From: CAZTDD01 sp964612675
GTDB taxonomy: Bacteria; Hinthialibacterota; Hinthialibacteria; Hinthialibacterales; JAKPRU01
Direction: 5' to 3'
Assembly: GCA_964612675.1 (NCBI GenBank)
Contig: CAZTDD010000026.1
Location: 1 to 59,258, forward strand
Length of the DNA stretch: 59,258 bases
The position numbers were made by a program, and so were the translations under genes. Below, in pieces: positions 35,601 to 44,439 of this stretch (within the stretch, counting starts at the first letter, position 1; each line of letters begins with the position of its first letter). The notes beneath the pieces are model-generated. The model made no database searches. It saw nothing but the letters and a program-made list of their open reading frames with translations, and was not told the origin of the DNA.

Positions 35601-37145
35601 GCGCGATGTTTTCAGTTCGAAAAGCTGTGCGAGTTTCTGGTCGGCCGATTGACTAACCGCCGGAATGAGAGTGTCTGCCTCAATTGTGAACTCGGAACCT
35701 TCGACCGGCACCGGACGTCGGCGGCCGCTTTCATCGGGTTCGCCCAATTCCATGCGGATGCATTCGATGGCGGATACACGATTGTTCTCGGATCGAACTT
35801 TCGTAGGCGCTGCGAGATAGTGGATTTTGATATCCTCAGCCAAGGTAGCGTCGATTTCCGATTCGTCGGCAGGCATCTCTTGGCGCGTACGTCGATACAC
35901 AATAGTGACTTCGTCCGCTCCGAGCCGTTTCGCCGTTCGCGCAACGTCGACCGCCGTGTTGCCGCCCCCGATAATCACAATTCGTTTCCCTGCCCCTGTC
36001 GGTTCACCGAGGGTGTGTTTTCGGAGGAAATCGACACCGTGGACAACTCCCTCGGTATCCTCTCCTGGAATCCCGAGTTTTCGACTGTGATGAGCCCCCG
36101 TCCCCACGAAGATCGCATCGAATTGGCTCTCCATTTGTTCGACGGAAATGCCGTCGCCAACAGGAGTCGCCGTCTTGAATTCGACACCGAGAGATCGAAT
36201 CCCGTCGAGATCCCGCTTCAGGATATCGGGTGGAAGTCTGTATTGGGGGATTCCGACTGCCAACATTCCCCCCAGAACGGGCAGCGCCTCGAAAACGGTA
36301 ACGTTATGGCCCTTAAGAGCCAATGAGTGGGCCGCTGCCAGCCCTGCTGGTCCGGAGCCGACAATCGCAACCGATTTGCCGGTCGATTGAATTCCTTCAG
36401 GTGGTTCGCTTGAAGGATACAGATCCATTGCAAACCGTTTCAGGCCGCGAATATTGACCGGTTCGTCGATCGCGCCTCGATTGCATTCACTCTCACAGGG
36501 GTGAAAACAGACACGCCCGCAGATCGAAGGAAGAGGATTCTCGCGGCGAATTACTTCAGCGGCCTCTTTGAATTTTCCGTCGCCGATAAGAGCAACGTAG
36601 GCTTGGACACTGTGATCGATGGGACAGCCCGAACTGCAGGTCGCACGACCGTTTTTCTGGATGACATTCGCATTCGGAGCCGCCTGGGCGTATACACGAT
36701 CGATTGCCTTCCGTGTCCCGAGACCGGCGTCGAACTGACTCGGAAGATCCACGGGACATACTTTTGTACAGTCGCCGCATGCCGTACATTTATCGACGTC
36801 GATAAAACGCGGCCGTTGACGAATCGTGGCTTTGAAATTCCCTTGGTCTCCTTCAAGTCCGTCCAACTCCGCCATTGTATAAACGTCGATGTTGTGATCC
36901 CTCAAACATTCGACGAGTTTTGGTGAAATAATACAGGTAGCGCAGTCGCCGGTTGGGAACGTTTTATCGAGGCGGGACATGCCTCCACCGACAGCCGCGT
37001 TCTGCTCAACGAGATAAACACGAAACCCGGCCGCCGAAAGATCCAGGGAAGCCTGTATCCCGGCGACGCCCGCACCGGAGACCAACACCGCGCCGCGCGG
37101 TTCTTTGCCATTTGTCGAGGATGTCTTCTGCTGGACTTCACTCAT
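32619..37145 (-). CDS. hdrA: HdrA-GltD/NfnB-HdrA fusion flavoprotein (1508 aa)
   Basis: Giant flavin and Fe-S protein, expected to be the bifurcating core. Domain order: HdrA-like FAD domain (GAGVAG at 24-29) with a ferredoxin cluster C120-C130; an inserted GltD/NfnB-like domain with its Cys-rich segment (170-221), FAD motif GSGPAG (263-268) and NAD(P)H motif GGGNTA (393-398); the rest of the first HdrA (about 610-915) with Cys at 634-650 and 733-751; then a second, complete HdrA (about 933-1508) with VGVFICHCGSNI, FAD motif GGGIAG (1078-1083) and two C-terminal ferredoxin motifs (1420-1430, 1450-1460). Ordinary HdrA is about 650 residues. The start overlaps the HdrB stop by four bases. The NAD(P)H domain suggests NAD(P)H as an electron partner; that is inference. 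Confidence 0.93.
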   Translation of the reverse strand: MSEVQQKTSSTNGKEPRGAVLVSGAGVAGIQASLDLSAAGFRVYLVEQNAAVGGGMSRLDKTFPTGDCATCIISPKLVECLRDHNIDVYTMAELDGLEGDQGNFKATIRQRPRFIDVDKCTACGDCTKVCPVDLPSQFDAGLGTRKAIDRVYAQAAPNANVIQKNGRATCSSGCPIDHSVQAYVALIGDGKFKEAAEVIRRENPLPSICGRVCFHPCESECNRGAIDEPVNIRGLKRFAMDLYPSSEPPEGIQSTGKSVAIVGSGPAGLAAAHSLALKGHNVTVFEALPVLGGMLAVGIPQYRLPPDILKRDLDGIRSLGVEFKTATPVGDGISVEQMESQFDAIFVGTGAHHSRKLGIPGEDTEGVVHGVDFLRKHTLGEPTGAGKRIVIIGGGNTAVDVARTAKRLGADEVTIVYRRTRQEMPADESEIDATLAEDIKIHYLAAPTKVRSENNRVSAIECIRMELGEPDESGRRRPVPVEGSEFTIEADTLIPAVSQSADQKLAQLFELKTSRWGTIETDEVTMVTSRENVFAGGDVVVGPSSVIDAIAHGKQAAQAIDNYLAERPVQEGLSKREKRLNPLSDEELAKIKKRTKRAPRVPHQEVPVVERLSDFREVEATYSEDEAQAEARRCLACAGCAECMLCVEACQAGAINHFEPEKSFDLDVGAVLLTPGFDAFDATRRGEFGFGFAPNVVTNVQFERILSASGPTEGHIVRPSDGKKPKRLAFIQCVGSRDNGCGNDYCSSICCMAATKEAILAKEHEPDLDMTVFFLDLRAFGKDFDRYCERAKKMGIHYVRSFVSRTYEMPGTHNLRLNYFSSDLKQVEEEFDMVILSLGLEPSESIREQAAKIGVELNQWGFAKTRELAPLETSRPGVFVGGVFQEPKDIPDTVMQATGSAARAMALLSAARGTEVRTKSYPQERDITDEPPRVGVFICHCGSNIASVVDIEKVVERARGLPNVVFADHSVYTCADDTQDQIKKIIRDEHLNRVVIASCTPRTHEPIFRDTLRDAGLNPYLLEMANIRDQCSWVHSDNPQKATEKAIDLIRMIVGRAANLQPLEEETVPINNAALVVGGGIAGMTATLALAEQGFPVHLVEKGERLGGTAQQIHRTLDGDDIQKFLSHTVENVKKNPLITVHLNTHIDKVDGHIGEFTSQLSSNGNVEEVEHGVVVVATGATEKKPSSFGYGKSNRVVTQLELTDRMARQDLGIPEEPTIAMIQCVEQRNDEHPYCSRVCCTTAVKNALLLLERYPKARIVILYRDMRTYGFREAAYREAREKGVLFVRYEQETPPELTVEGQRICLRFNEPSLNSQMEIHPDTVVLAAPMVPRADREELSELLRVPLNADGFFLEAHMKLRPVDFASEGLFLCGTAHAPKFITETISQANAVAARAASILSKKEMPVSAQIAWVDPDQCISCMTCVHVCPYMAPTVGQDNKAVIQQAVCMGCGSCTAECPARAIQLRHYMNAQILGAVNSLLGARKEETELAYPELVGVAPPRWHKG

Positions 37146-38029
37146 TGCGATTCAACTCCACAAGCCGCTGTCTTATTTCCGAACAAAGGTTCCGCACTCA
37201 CAGTCAGCGCTGTTAGACCGAGTTCCTCTGAGGACAGTCCCAACGCGAGTCCTAGAAGCTGTGTTATATAAAGCACGGGCGTATCGGAGATACCGCCGTG
37301 AGCTTGTCTCATGTCCGATTGCCGTAGGTCGAGATTGGCCTGACATAACGGACACGCAACTACCAAACAATCTGCGCCGGCCTCACGCGCCATAGTGAGG
37401 AGTCTGTAGCCAAGACGGCTTACGACATCGGAATTCGTCAGCGACAGCCCTGCACCGCAGCATTCGGTTTTGTAAGGCCAAGAGACGGAAAAAGCTCCGA
37501 CCGCCTCAACCAGCTCGTCCATACACGTCGGATTCTCCGCATCGTCGAACGCAACCACTTCCGGTGGCCGCGACAAGAGACAACCATAATAGCTCGCGAC
37601 ACGCAAACCTTTCTGAGAAGCAGTGACCTTCCTGCGAATCACGTCCGGTCCGATATCGTTCATTAACACATCGAGGATATGGCGCACTGCCACGCTACCG
37701 TCATAGGAACGGCCCACGATGCGGTTGGTTCGCTCTCGCTCTTCGGGATTGTTCTTGACCTTGTAATTGGCTGTCCGAAGACGCGCATAACAGGAGGCAC
37801 AAGCGGTCAGCACATCGAGCCCCATGGTTTGAGCCTTTTGGAGGTTCATCACAGGCAGCGCCACCGCGAGAGAAGCGTTGCTGGTATGCGCGGGAGTCGA
37901 TCCGCAACACACCCAGTCCGGTATTTCCTCGAGCTCAATATCCAAAGCCCGGCATAGCGCTCGGGTCGAGCGATCGAAATCCCAAGCCGTCGATTCAAGA
38001 CTACAACCGGGATAATAAGCGTATTTCAC
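37142..38029 (-). CDS. hdrB: HdrB-like heterodisulfide reductase subunit B (295 aa)
   Basis: Catalytic-type Hdr subunit with two CCG domains that bind non-cubane [4Fe-4S] clusters. Both motifs are complete: C9, C41-C42-G, C77-x2-C80, and C150, C190-C191-G, C226-x2-C229, with the family spacing. Bacteria lack coenzyme M/B, so the acceptor differs here. In MetFV-type complexes HdrBC is present but its role is debated. It is coupled by four-base overlaps to hdrC upstream and the HdrA fusion downstream. Confidence 0.95.
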   Translation of the reverse strand: MKYAYYPGCSLESTAWDFDRSTRALCRALDIELEEIPDWVCCGSTPAHTSNASLAVALPVMNLQKAQTMGLDVLTACASCYARLRTANYKVKNNPEERERTNRIVGRSYDGSVAVRHILDVLMNDIGPDVIRRKVTASQKGLRVASYYGCLLSRPPEVVAFDDAENPTCMDELVEAVGAFSVSWPYKTECCGAGLSLTNSDVVSRLGYRLLTMAREAGADCLVVACPLCQANLDLRQSDMRQAHGGISDTPVLYITQLLGLALGLSSEELGLTALTVSAEPLFGNKTAACGVESQ

Positions 38030-38592
38030 CGCTTCCTCTCCTCTTCTTGGGCTCGGCGAAAGACCTCTCTAACCTCGCCCGCGCTTCCGCTGCGCGATGG
38101 GAGAAGAGAGAGTTTTCCTTTCGAGAACATTTTCGGTGCTTTGTCTACGTCGGAAAAGAAGTCGCCGGATCGGATTTTGTAGGCGGTCAACATGCCCAGT
38201 TCGAAAACGCGCCCGTGACGGCGAACGCTCTGCAGAAACGAACGATTGAACCGCTCTCCGCGCGAGTCGGGAACCGACACTTTTCGCTCAACCGCCATCA
38301 TCCGCAGTGTGTCCATGACGGCGGCGATGTCAATTCCCATAGGGCAGCGCGTTGTACAGGCTTCACACGACGCACACAGCCAGATAGCGCGCGATTCGAG
38401 AGCCTTCGATTCCTCGCCGAGATGAATCAGACGCATAATCTGACTGGACAGAAAATCCATTTCCGGAGCAACCGGGCAGCCGGTTGAACACTTGTGGCAT
38501 TGGAAGCACGCACTAACCGGAGTGCCGCTGCGGCGTTCCACCTCGTGCAAAAAGCGAGTCTCTTTCCATTCAACTGTTGAAGTCATCTTCAT
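38026..38592 (-). CDS. hdrC: HdrC-like ferredoxin-type subunit (188 aa)
   Basis: Electron-transfer subunit linking HdrA to HdrB. Two [4Fe-4S] motifs: ACFQCHKCSTGCPVAPE and CASCEACTTRCPMGIDI, each C-x2-C-x2-C-x3-C-P, in a helical frame normal for HdrC. The C-terminus (about 150-188) is longer and basic. It overlaps hdrB and the amidotransferase gene by four bases each, so all three are translationally coupled. Confidence 0.94.
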   Translation of the reverse strand: MKMTSTVEWKETRFLHEVERRSGTPVSACFQCHKCSTGCPVAPEMDFLSSQIMRLIHLGEESKALESRAIWLCASCEACTTRCPMGIDIAAVMDTLRMMAVERKVSVPDSRGERFNRSFLQSVRRHGRVFELGMLTAYKIRSGDFFSDVDKAPKMFSKGKLSLLPSRSGSAGEVREVFRRAQEEERKR

Positions 38593-41261
38593 TCACTCAA
38601 TAATTCAAAATCGGGTTCCGGCTCTTCCTGTGCCATGGCGCTGGGAACGACTTTCCGATACACCTCGAATGGTTTCCGCAACACGCCATCGACAGTCAAA
38701 AGGTCTCGTTCGATCTCTATACCGAACAGACGCTCGTTCTCTCGCAGATAGGGTAGTATCAATTTCCAGTCTTCGGCTGTAAGCGATTGGTACGCTCCGG
38801 CGTTGAGCTGTTCCTGCACAAGCGTGCGATGCGGATCGCGAACGTAAATCGCGCCTCCGGAGGCCAGAGAAAGCAGATTGCTGCCCGGGTAAGGCAAATC
38901 CAGAGGAACGACACGGCCGTTCTCATCGAATCGGATACCATTCACAATTGCGAATCCGCCTCCCTTGAGTGGGTCGCCCGCCATGAACGACTCCGCCAGG
39001 AAATCGAGAGCGGTTCCGTTAATCACCACCCGGGGTTTCCCGACAGCGTTGATCATCGGCCTCCCGGCGGCGTTCCCCATGACATAGAATTCCCCGCCCT
39101 TCGCACCGTAAAGAAACGTCTGACCGACGTCGCCGTAAATCACGATTTTGCCTCGTTTGGCAATTTGGCAGAGCTGATCCTGCGCGTTGCAATGAACAAG
39201 CGCTTCGAGACCGTCTAGACCGGACCCGAGATAATCGCCGGGATTGTCATAACAATCCACACGAAGCCCGTCGGAGCTGGGACCGAAACCGGCCGCGTGA
39301 AAACGCGTCCCCCGCGTGTTGTAATGGATCAACCATTTCCAGCCGAGCTGGTAGGCATCGACCGCGAGTTTCGCGTCGCACGTCGGACCTTCGGGTGTAA
39401 AACCTCTCGCGTCAATCAAAAGGACTCTTTCGCCCGGGCGAGGTTCGCGGAGATCTTCACGTATCTCCCAATTCACTCTGCGACATGTTGACTCCGCTGT
39501 ATCGGTAAGAAGCGGTTGGCTCTCGAAAATCTTTCCAAGCCCGTCACGCAGAATGGTCAGAATGGAACTTCGCTTTTTCTCTCCGGTTGGATACTGACGG
39601 TCTAAACAAAGGGTCAATGCCTGGATACCGAGAAGCGGGTTGCTCTCTCCGCTTCGTTTTGCCGTTTCATCGACAAACCACCGAAGGCGGTCGTATGTCA
39701 TTTCCGCGAGAGAATCGCGAAAATACTCAAAAATGACTACAGGATTGTTACTCTCAATCGCACGTTGAATTTCCGCAGCGTCTCGCTCGCGTTCCTGCTC
39801 GGAAGGGGTCTTTAGTTCGGCGGTTGGTTTGTAAGCAACCTGATTTTGAGGCACCGTTACAGGAAGGCCGAACTTATTCGTCACTTGCATCGAGTAATGA
39901 CCGTTGCTGCCCGCAGAGCCGTTCGACGGGACAACATTCATCGCAAATGCCCCACCGTCCGAGTAACTTCCACCGCGCGCGTTCCAGTACATATCCGCAA
40001 CAGGCCGGAAACGGTTGTCTTCGGACGACAAACTGGCCAACGTCGCATCAATCGCCTGTTTTTCGGAACAGATCAACCCGGTAGAGACTTCGCCTTCCTG
40101 TAACGCGAAAACTTGCGGCCGCAGCATCGCTGTATCCGTGATTCCAACCAATTGATAGCCGGCTTCTTTTCCGAGATTGCGCGCAATGATGAAAAACCAC
40201 GGACCGTCGGGCGATCCGTGCATATGTGCCGCCTGGATTTGACGATAAATCCGACGCTTGTCCGCAGCCAACCGGTCGAAGTCCAGTTCGGTAGTCGGTG
40301 CGAGCGCTTCGATGATGTATTCCAGGGGATACTTGTATGTCCGGTTCATTAAATCGAAAAGAAGTACCGAGACTTCAGTATCTGTAATAAACAATGGAAA
40401 TAGATTCCGCTGCGCAAGATACTCGCTGACCGAAACATAATTGGCAAAGTCGCCGTTATGTACCAGCGCTTCGTTCATCCCAATGAACGGGTGGGCTCCG
40501 CCGGGATGCCATACACGACCACGCGTTGGATAGCGCTGGTGAGCGATCCACACATGGGCACGTAAATCCGGCATCCGGTAATACTGAACCGCAGCCTCGG
40601 CGTATCCCACGATTTTAATGATAAAGAGATTCCGAGCGTGCGAGAGAACGAAAGCCCGCTTCTCGCCCAAAGAAGAATAGAATTCCGTATTCAACAGAAA
40701 CGAATTCTGAAAAACAAATTCATCCTCGATTTCGCGTTCGGGAAGATGAGTCAGTCCTTTTTCCTGAGCGAACTGTGCGAGGACGTCCGACTTCACACGA
40801 ACGAAATACCGGGCGACTTCCGGGGGTTTGATCTCCAGCAATGGTACGTCCCGGTAATCGTCGACAGTTGGAATCACCCCTCCCTGATGAATATCGAAGT
40901 ATGGCTCGATACGGCTCTTTTCGACATCCTTCTGCGCCTCAGGATCCAAGAGGGCGATTTGGAGGATATAGTCTTCGTCGATCTCTTTTTGCGTGACGCC
41001 CAGATCCTCGGGCACAATCCCGCATGCGGCAATTCCGCCTCCCCGTCCGTTTCCGCGATTCCGCATTTGGATGGAGGGCTCGTAGATGTGACGGCCCCCG
41101 ACAGGGACGGTACAAGCGAATCCCGTCACACCGCAGCCGCCCTCGGCTTCCGTGGGTTTTGGGAACCAGGATTCGCCCTCTTTAGGCCGCAGATGGGATC
41201 GCGACCGAATCAGCATATTGGCCCGATTCAAGTTATTGATTTCCATTGTCTTTGAACTCAT
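38589..41261 (-). CDS. Glutamate-synthase-type glutamine amidotransferase + GXGXG protein (890 aa)
   Basis: Combines two of the glutamate synthase (GltB) domains without its central and FMN domains. N-terminal class II glutamine amidotransferase: probable nucleophile C43 in GGCGVTGF after a 42-residue propeptide (E. coli GltB also has 42), RYPTRG, LVHNGDFANY and ITDTEVSVLL. Residues about 480-620 are a linker region. The C-terminal part is the GXGXG beta-helix (GKIVIYGDVGQTFLYGAKGGEFYVMGNAA). It should hydrolyse glutamine and channel ammonia to an FMN partner, the product of 41471-43039. Its stop overlaps the hdrC start by four bases. The 5' spacer carries a triplicated repeat that also copies this start codon. 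Confidence 0.88.
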   Translation of the reverse strand: MSSKTMEINNLNRANMLIRSRSHLRPKEGESWFPKPTEAEGGCGVTGFACTVPVGGRHIYEPSIQMRNRGNGRGGGIAACGIVPEDLGVTQKEIDEDYILQIALLDPEAQKDVEKSRIEPYFDIHQGGVIPTVDDYRDVPLLEIKPPEVARYFVRVKSDVLAQFAQEKGLTHLPEREIEDEFVFQNSFLLNTEFYSSLGEKRAFVLSHARNLFIIKIVGYAEAAVQYYRMPDLRAHVWIAHQRYPTRGRVWHPGGAHPFIGMNEALVHNGDFANYVSVSEYLAQRNLFPLFITDTEVSVLLFDLMNRTYKYPLEYIIEALAPTTELDFDRLAADKRRIYRQIQAAHMHGSPDGPWFFIIARNLGKEAGYQLVGITDTAMLRPQVFALQEGEVSTGLICSEKQAIDATLASLSSEDNRFRPVADMYWNARGGSYSDGGAFAMNVVPSNGSAGSNGHYSMQVTNKFGLPVTVPQNQVAYKPTAELKTPSEQERERDAAEIQRAIESNNPVVIFEYFRDSLAEMTYDRLRWFVDETAKRSGESNPLLGIQALTLCLDRQYPTGEKKRSSILTILRDGLGKIFESQPLLTDTAESTCRRVNWEIREDLREPRPGERVLLIDARGFTPEGPTCDAKLAVDAYQLGWKWLIHYNTRGTRFHAAGFGPSSDGLRVDCYDNPGDYLGSGLDGLEALVHCNAQDQLCQIAKRGKIVIYGDVGQTFLYGAKGGEFYVMGNAAGRPMINAVGKPRVVINGTALDFLAESFMAGDPLKGGGFAIVNGIRFDENGRVVPLDLPYPGSNLLSLASGGAIYVRDPHRTLVQEQLNAGAYQSLTAEDWKLILPYLRENERLFGIEIERDLLTVDGVLRKPFEVYRKVVPSAMAQEEPEPDFELLSE

Positions 41262-41266
41262 ATCCG

Positions 41267-41478
41267 TCTCGGCTCGGCGGGAGCCTCGCCCTCCCGGGCC
41301 TGTCGCCTTCTGAATTTGGCTCCCCTAGTCCTTCTCGGCTCGGCAGGAGCCTCGCCCTCCCGGGCCTGTCGCCTTCCGGATTTGTCTCACCTAGTCCTTG
41401 AACTCATGTTCGTCTCGGCTCGGCGGGAGCCTTGCCCTCCCGGGCCTGTCGCCTTCCGGATTTGTCTCACCTAGTTTT
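41267..41478. repeat. Three tandem copies of a 66-bp intergenic unit
   Basis: Copies at 41267-41332, 41333-41398 and 41413-41478 share CTCGGCTCGGCGGGAGCC, TCGCCCTCCCGGGCCTGTCG and a tail with CCTAGTCCT. Each can fold into a GC-rich hairpin. The last copy runs into the stop codon of the upstream gene (CTA at 41471-41473). Between copies 2 and 3 lies a duplicate of the downstream gene's start (minus ATGAGTTCAAGG), which closes after six codons. The unit belongs to the same family as the repeats at 12926-13040. Confidence 0.85.
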
Positions 41479-43039
41479 GCGGAGAGCCTTCGTAATCTAA
41501 ATGCGTTAGTAAATCGGTCCGCCCGCGAAGGGCCTGTACTGAGTCGAGTCCCAGGCGATACAAGATGTCGATCAACATCTCGCGCCAGGCGTTGTACATG
41601 TTCACGAGTCTCTGGGTACACCAATCGATGGTGACCATTTCCAGAAGTTCCGGGTCCGTCGTTGCGATTCCGCGTGCACAGCCTCGCCCGCTCTCACAAC
41701 AACCGCATCGGATACAGCCCAGAGCGACAAGTTCCGCCGTGCCGATAATGACGCCATCCGCTCCCAGGGCGATCGATTTCGCAATATCGTCAGGCGTCCG
41801 TATGCCGCCGCTGACCATCAGACTCACTTCATCGCGGACCCCTTCATCCACGAGGAAGCTATGTACCATGTTGATGGCATACTCGATCGGCATCGCAATG
41901 TTCTTTTTCGCGATGTTCGGCGCGGCTCCGGTCCCTCCGTAGCTTCCATCCAGATGAACAATGTGCGAGCCCGCACAATACGATCCGACTGCTACCATAT
42001 CCACATCGGCGGGAGTCGAGACTTTCGTCGAAAGAAGCGCCCGCGGATTGATGTGGGCTATCCAATCGAGATGTTTCTTATGATCTTCGATGGAGTAGAC
42101 ACTGTGAAATGGAAACGGCGAGAAAAGAGACGTACCGACAACCGCCTCGCGCATCCTCGCGACATCGGGAGTATTCTTGTCGCCGAGAAGGTGTCCGCCG
42201 AGGCCCGGCTTGGCACCCTGTGCGTACTTGAATTCGACGATTCGTGCACGTTGAATGGTCTCTTCCCGTACTCCGAATAGTCCGGTGGCGACCTGGGTGA
42301 TCATGTGATCCGCGTAAGGAATCATCCGGTCGGGATATCCGCCTTCTCCCGTGCAGCTGAACGAATTCCAGGCTTTCGCCGCCCGCGCCTTCGCCAACAA
42401 AGCCCGCAGGTTGGTCGACCCGTACGACATCCCGCCACCGTACCACGGAATATCGATTTTCACTCTCGGACGCGAGTCGTTGCGCCGATTCAGTACCAGT
42501 TCCGTAGAAATATCTTCGCGCCGTAAATCCGCAGGCGGAGAGTCCGGGAACAGAAATCGGAGACGATCGAAACCGCCACCGGATGCGCCGATTGCACTTT
42601 CAAGATGGGGCGGCGGCACCTCACCGGTCTCGGCCATCATCCATGTAGCAACCAGCAAATCCGCCGGCCATCGATGATCGCCCATGGTATCGAACGCCGG
42701 ATTTCGGCTGAGGGAGAGCGCACCGACCGGACAAGTATCGATGCAGTAATGGTCCGTCTTGGCACAGTCAAAGCCGATACAACGATAGTCAAACGGACGC
42801 GTCATACGGCGGTATCCCTCGGGACGGACATGCACCTCGTGAGGGCAGGTTTCGACGCATTTTCCACAAGCGATACAGTTGGACGCCCGGAACAGGCTGA
42901 ACTTGCCGATCTCGTTCCGGTAACGTGGCGGCGCGGGATTCAATTCTCTTGAGACCTTTGCGTACTCGGGCTTTGACGCGAATTCATCGCCGCGTTGCGG
43001 GTGAATCGTGGATACATCGGCTGCCGGTGTTGCGTTCAT
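41471..43039 (-). CDS. Glutamate synthase FMN-domain protein, catalytic type (522 aa)
   Basis: FMN-binding alpha/beta barrel like the synthase domain of GltB, with an N-terminal ferredoxin module. Two [4Fe-4S]-type clusters: C55/C58/C61/C65 and C87/C92/C99/C103. FMN and substrate motifs are present: GGGMSYGS (201-208), AQGAKPGLGGHL (273-284), LDGSYGGTGAAP (363-374) and SGGI (410-413). The 3Fe-4S motif is C442-x5-C448-x5-C454, close to the GltB pattern. It resembles archaeal-type glutamate synthase large subunits and also N-methylglutamate synthase subunit C, so the amine product is not settled. It starts three bases after the related gene 43043-44437. Confidence 0.9.
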   Translation of the reverse strand: MNATPAADVSTIHPQRGDEFASKPEYAKVSRELNPAPPRYRNEIGKFSLFRASNCIACGKCVETCPHEVHVRPEGYRRMTRPFDYRCIGFDCAKTDHYCIDTCPVGALSLSRNPAFDTMGDHRWPADLLVATWMMAETGEVPPPHLESAIGASGGGFDRLRFLFPDSPPADLRREDISTELVLNRRNDSRPRVKIDIPWYGGGMSYGSTNLRALLAKARAAKAWNSFSCTGEGGYPDRMIPYADHMITQVATGLFGVREETIQRARIVEFKYAQGAKPGLGGHLLGDKNTPDVARMREAVVGTSLFSPFPFHSVYSIEDHKKHLDWIAHINPRALLSTKVSTPADVDMVAVGSYCAGSHIVHLDGSYGGTGAAPNIAKKNIAMPIEYAINMVHSFLVDEGVRDEVSLMVSGGIRTPDDIAKSIALGADGVIIGTAELVALGCIRCGCCESGRGCARGIATTDPELLEMVTIDWCTQRLVNMYNAWREMLIDILYRLGLDSVQALRGRTDLLTHLDYEGSPQN

Positions 43040-43042
43040 TTC

Positions 43043-44437
43043 CTACTGTGCTCCAACCTGGACCTTCCTCTTTCCAAAGATACGTCCGAATGTGTTGCGT
43101 TCAAGATCCTCAAAGAACATACAGCGGCCTGTTTCGCCGCGCAGACGACGAACCTCACGGATCCCCATAGCGCCCAGCATCTCCAACAGCTGGCTATGCC
43201 ACGCGCTCATCAGATTGACAATCCTCTGGACGGCGTATTCAGGATCGGCTTCGTCCAGCGCGACAGGACACATCTCGCCGTGCTCGCATTCGCCGCAGAG
43301 TCTGCATTCCAATGCGACAATGAGGGGAACATCGATAGCGATCAGGTCCGCTCCGCATATCACCGCTTTGGCCATGTGCTCGGCTAGAGCGATTCCCCCG
43401 GAGGCAATGATGGTTACCTCGTCGCGTGAGCCTTCCTTGACCAATGCGCCGTGTACATCCCGCAAGACATCGCGCATATGTCTCGGATCGGGCGCAACAT
43501 CCTCTTTTCCGTGGATATCGAACCGAATATGAATCACCTCAACGCCTGCCCGGGTCAATTCGAGGACTCGATCCGTGACTCGCGGAGTCGCGAAGAGGCG
43601 TACGGCGACAACCTGGCTGGGGTTCTTTTCTTTCAGTGCTTGACATGTGGAGGAAATGTCGTCCCGCTCCGGTACCATGACCATCGGCGCGGAGGCGAAT
43701 GTCTCGACCTCCGACGGGTCGGAAACCAGTGGAATAATATGTCCTCCGAGCGTCTCTTCAATGATCTCGCTCTCTCGTAAAACGGCCATTGTGCCGATTT
43801 CCGCGGCCGCTTTGGCAACCGACCGTACCACAGGGCCTCTGCACCAATGGTCCGGAATGATGTCGAAAATCAACGGAAGCGGCGTCTCCAGCAACGGGGG
43901 AAAGGGATCATCCTGTCGATCGTCTTGAAAAGTCAGGTGAGACAGTTTTCGGCCGATATCGACGCTTGTGTTGATGTATTCCCGGCCGTGGATACCGTCC
44001 CGGGTGGGCCGCACGATCTCGGACATGTCCGTCCACATGGAATCGAATCCCGAGCCACTGAACGGTCCGCCGTAGCCCGCGCCGGTCACGGGGATTTTGC
44101 CGGTTTCCGCCTGGAACCACGTTGTAAGGATAGTGTCTGGAGTATAATAGTGGTCCCCGAGCCGCCGGTATTCAGGATTCACAACGCGGGTCAGAATCCC
44201 CTTCGTACAGTCCTGAACACAGTTCAGGCAGCCTTTGCACTGATAGATATAGTCGAGATACCCGAGTTCATCGCGCAAGGTATCGGCTTCTTCGCGATAG
44301 AAACCGTAAACACAGCTTCGTTTGACACAATTATGACAGCTGGAGCAGTCTTCCCGCCAATCCACGATTCCGAGTTTGCCGACGGGTCGTGTGCGGGGAG
44401 AGACCGGAACGGGATGGATTGTGTACTTTATTGGCAC
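43043..44437 (-). CDS. Degenerate glutamate-synthase-like Fe-S paralog (464 aa)
   Basis: A paralog of the gene downstream with the same layout: N-terminal ferredoxin clusters (C31/C34/C37/C42 and C67/C70/C73/C77), a barrel, and the C-terminal cluster C378/C381/C384/C390 with the same spacing as its partner. The FMN and glutamate motifs GGGMSYGS, KPGLGGHL and GSYGGTGAAP have no counterpart; the middle is shorter, and only an ASGGIA element (346-351) recalls the phosphate-binding loop. I infer a non-catalytic, electron-wiring partner forming a heterodimer with the catalytic protein. It lies three bases from that gene and two bases from metF. Confidence 0.82.
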   Translation of the reverse strand: MPIKYTIHPVPVSPRTRPVGKLGIVDWREDCSSCHNCVKRSCVYGFYREEADTLRDELGYLDYIYQCKGCLNCVQDCTKGILTRVVNPEYRRLGDHYYTPDTILTTWFQAETGKIPVTGAGYGGPFSGSGFDSMWTDMSEIVRPTRDGIHGREYINTSVDIGRKLSHLTFQDDRQDDPFPPLLETPLPLIFDIIPDHWCRGPVVRSVAKAAAEIGTMAVLRESEIIEETLGGHIIPLVSDPSEVETFASAPMVMVPERDDISSTCQALKEKNPSQVVAVRLFATPRVTDRVLELTRAGVEVIHIRFDIHGKEDVAPDPRHMRDVLRDVHGALVKEGSRDEVTIIASGGIALAEHMAKAVICGADLIAIDVPLIVALECRLCGECEHGEMCPVALDEADPEYAVQRIVNLMSAWHSQLLEMLGAMGIREVRRLRGETGRCMFFEDLERNTFGRIFGKRKVQVGAQ

Positions 44438-44439
44438 GG

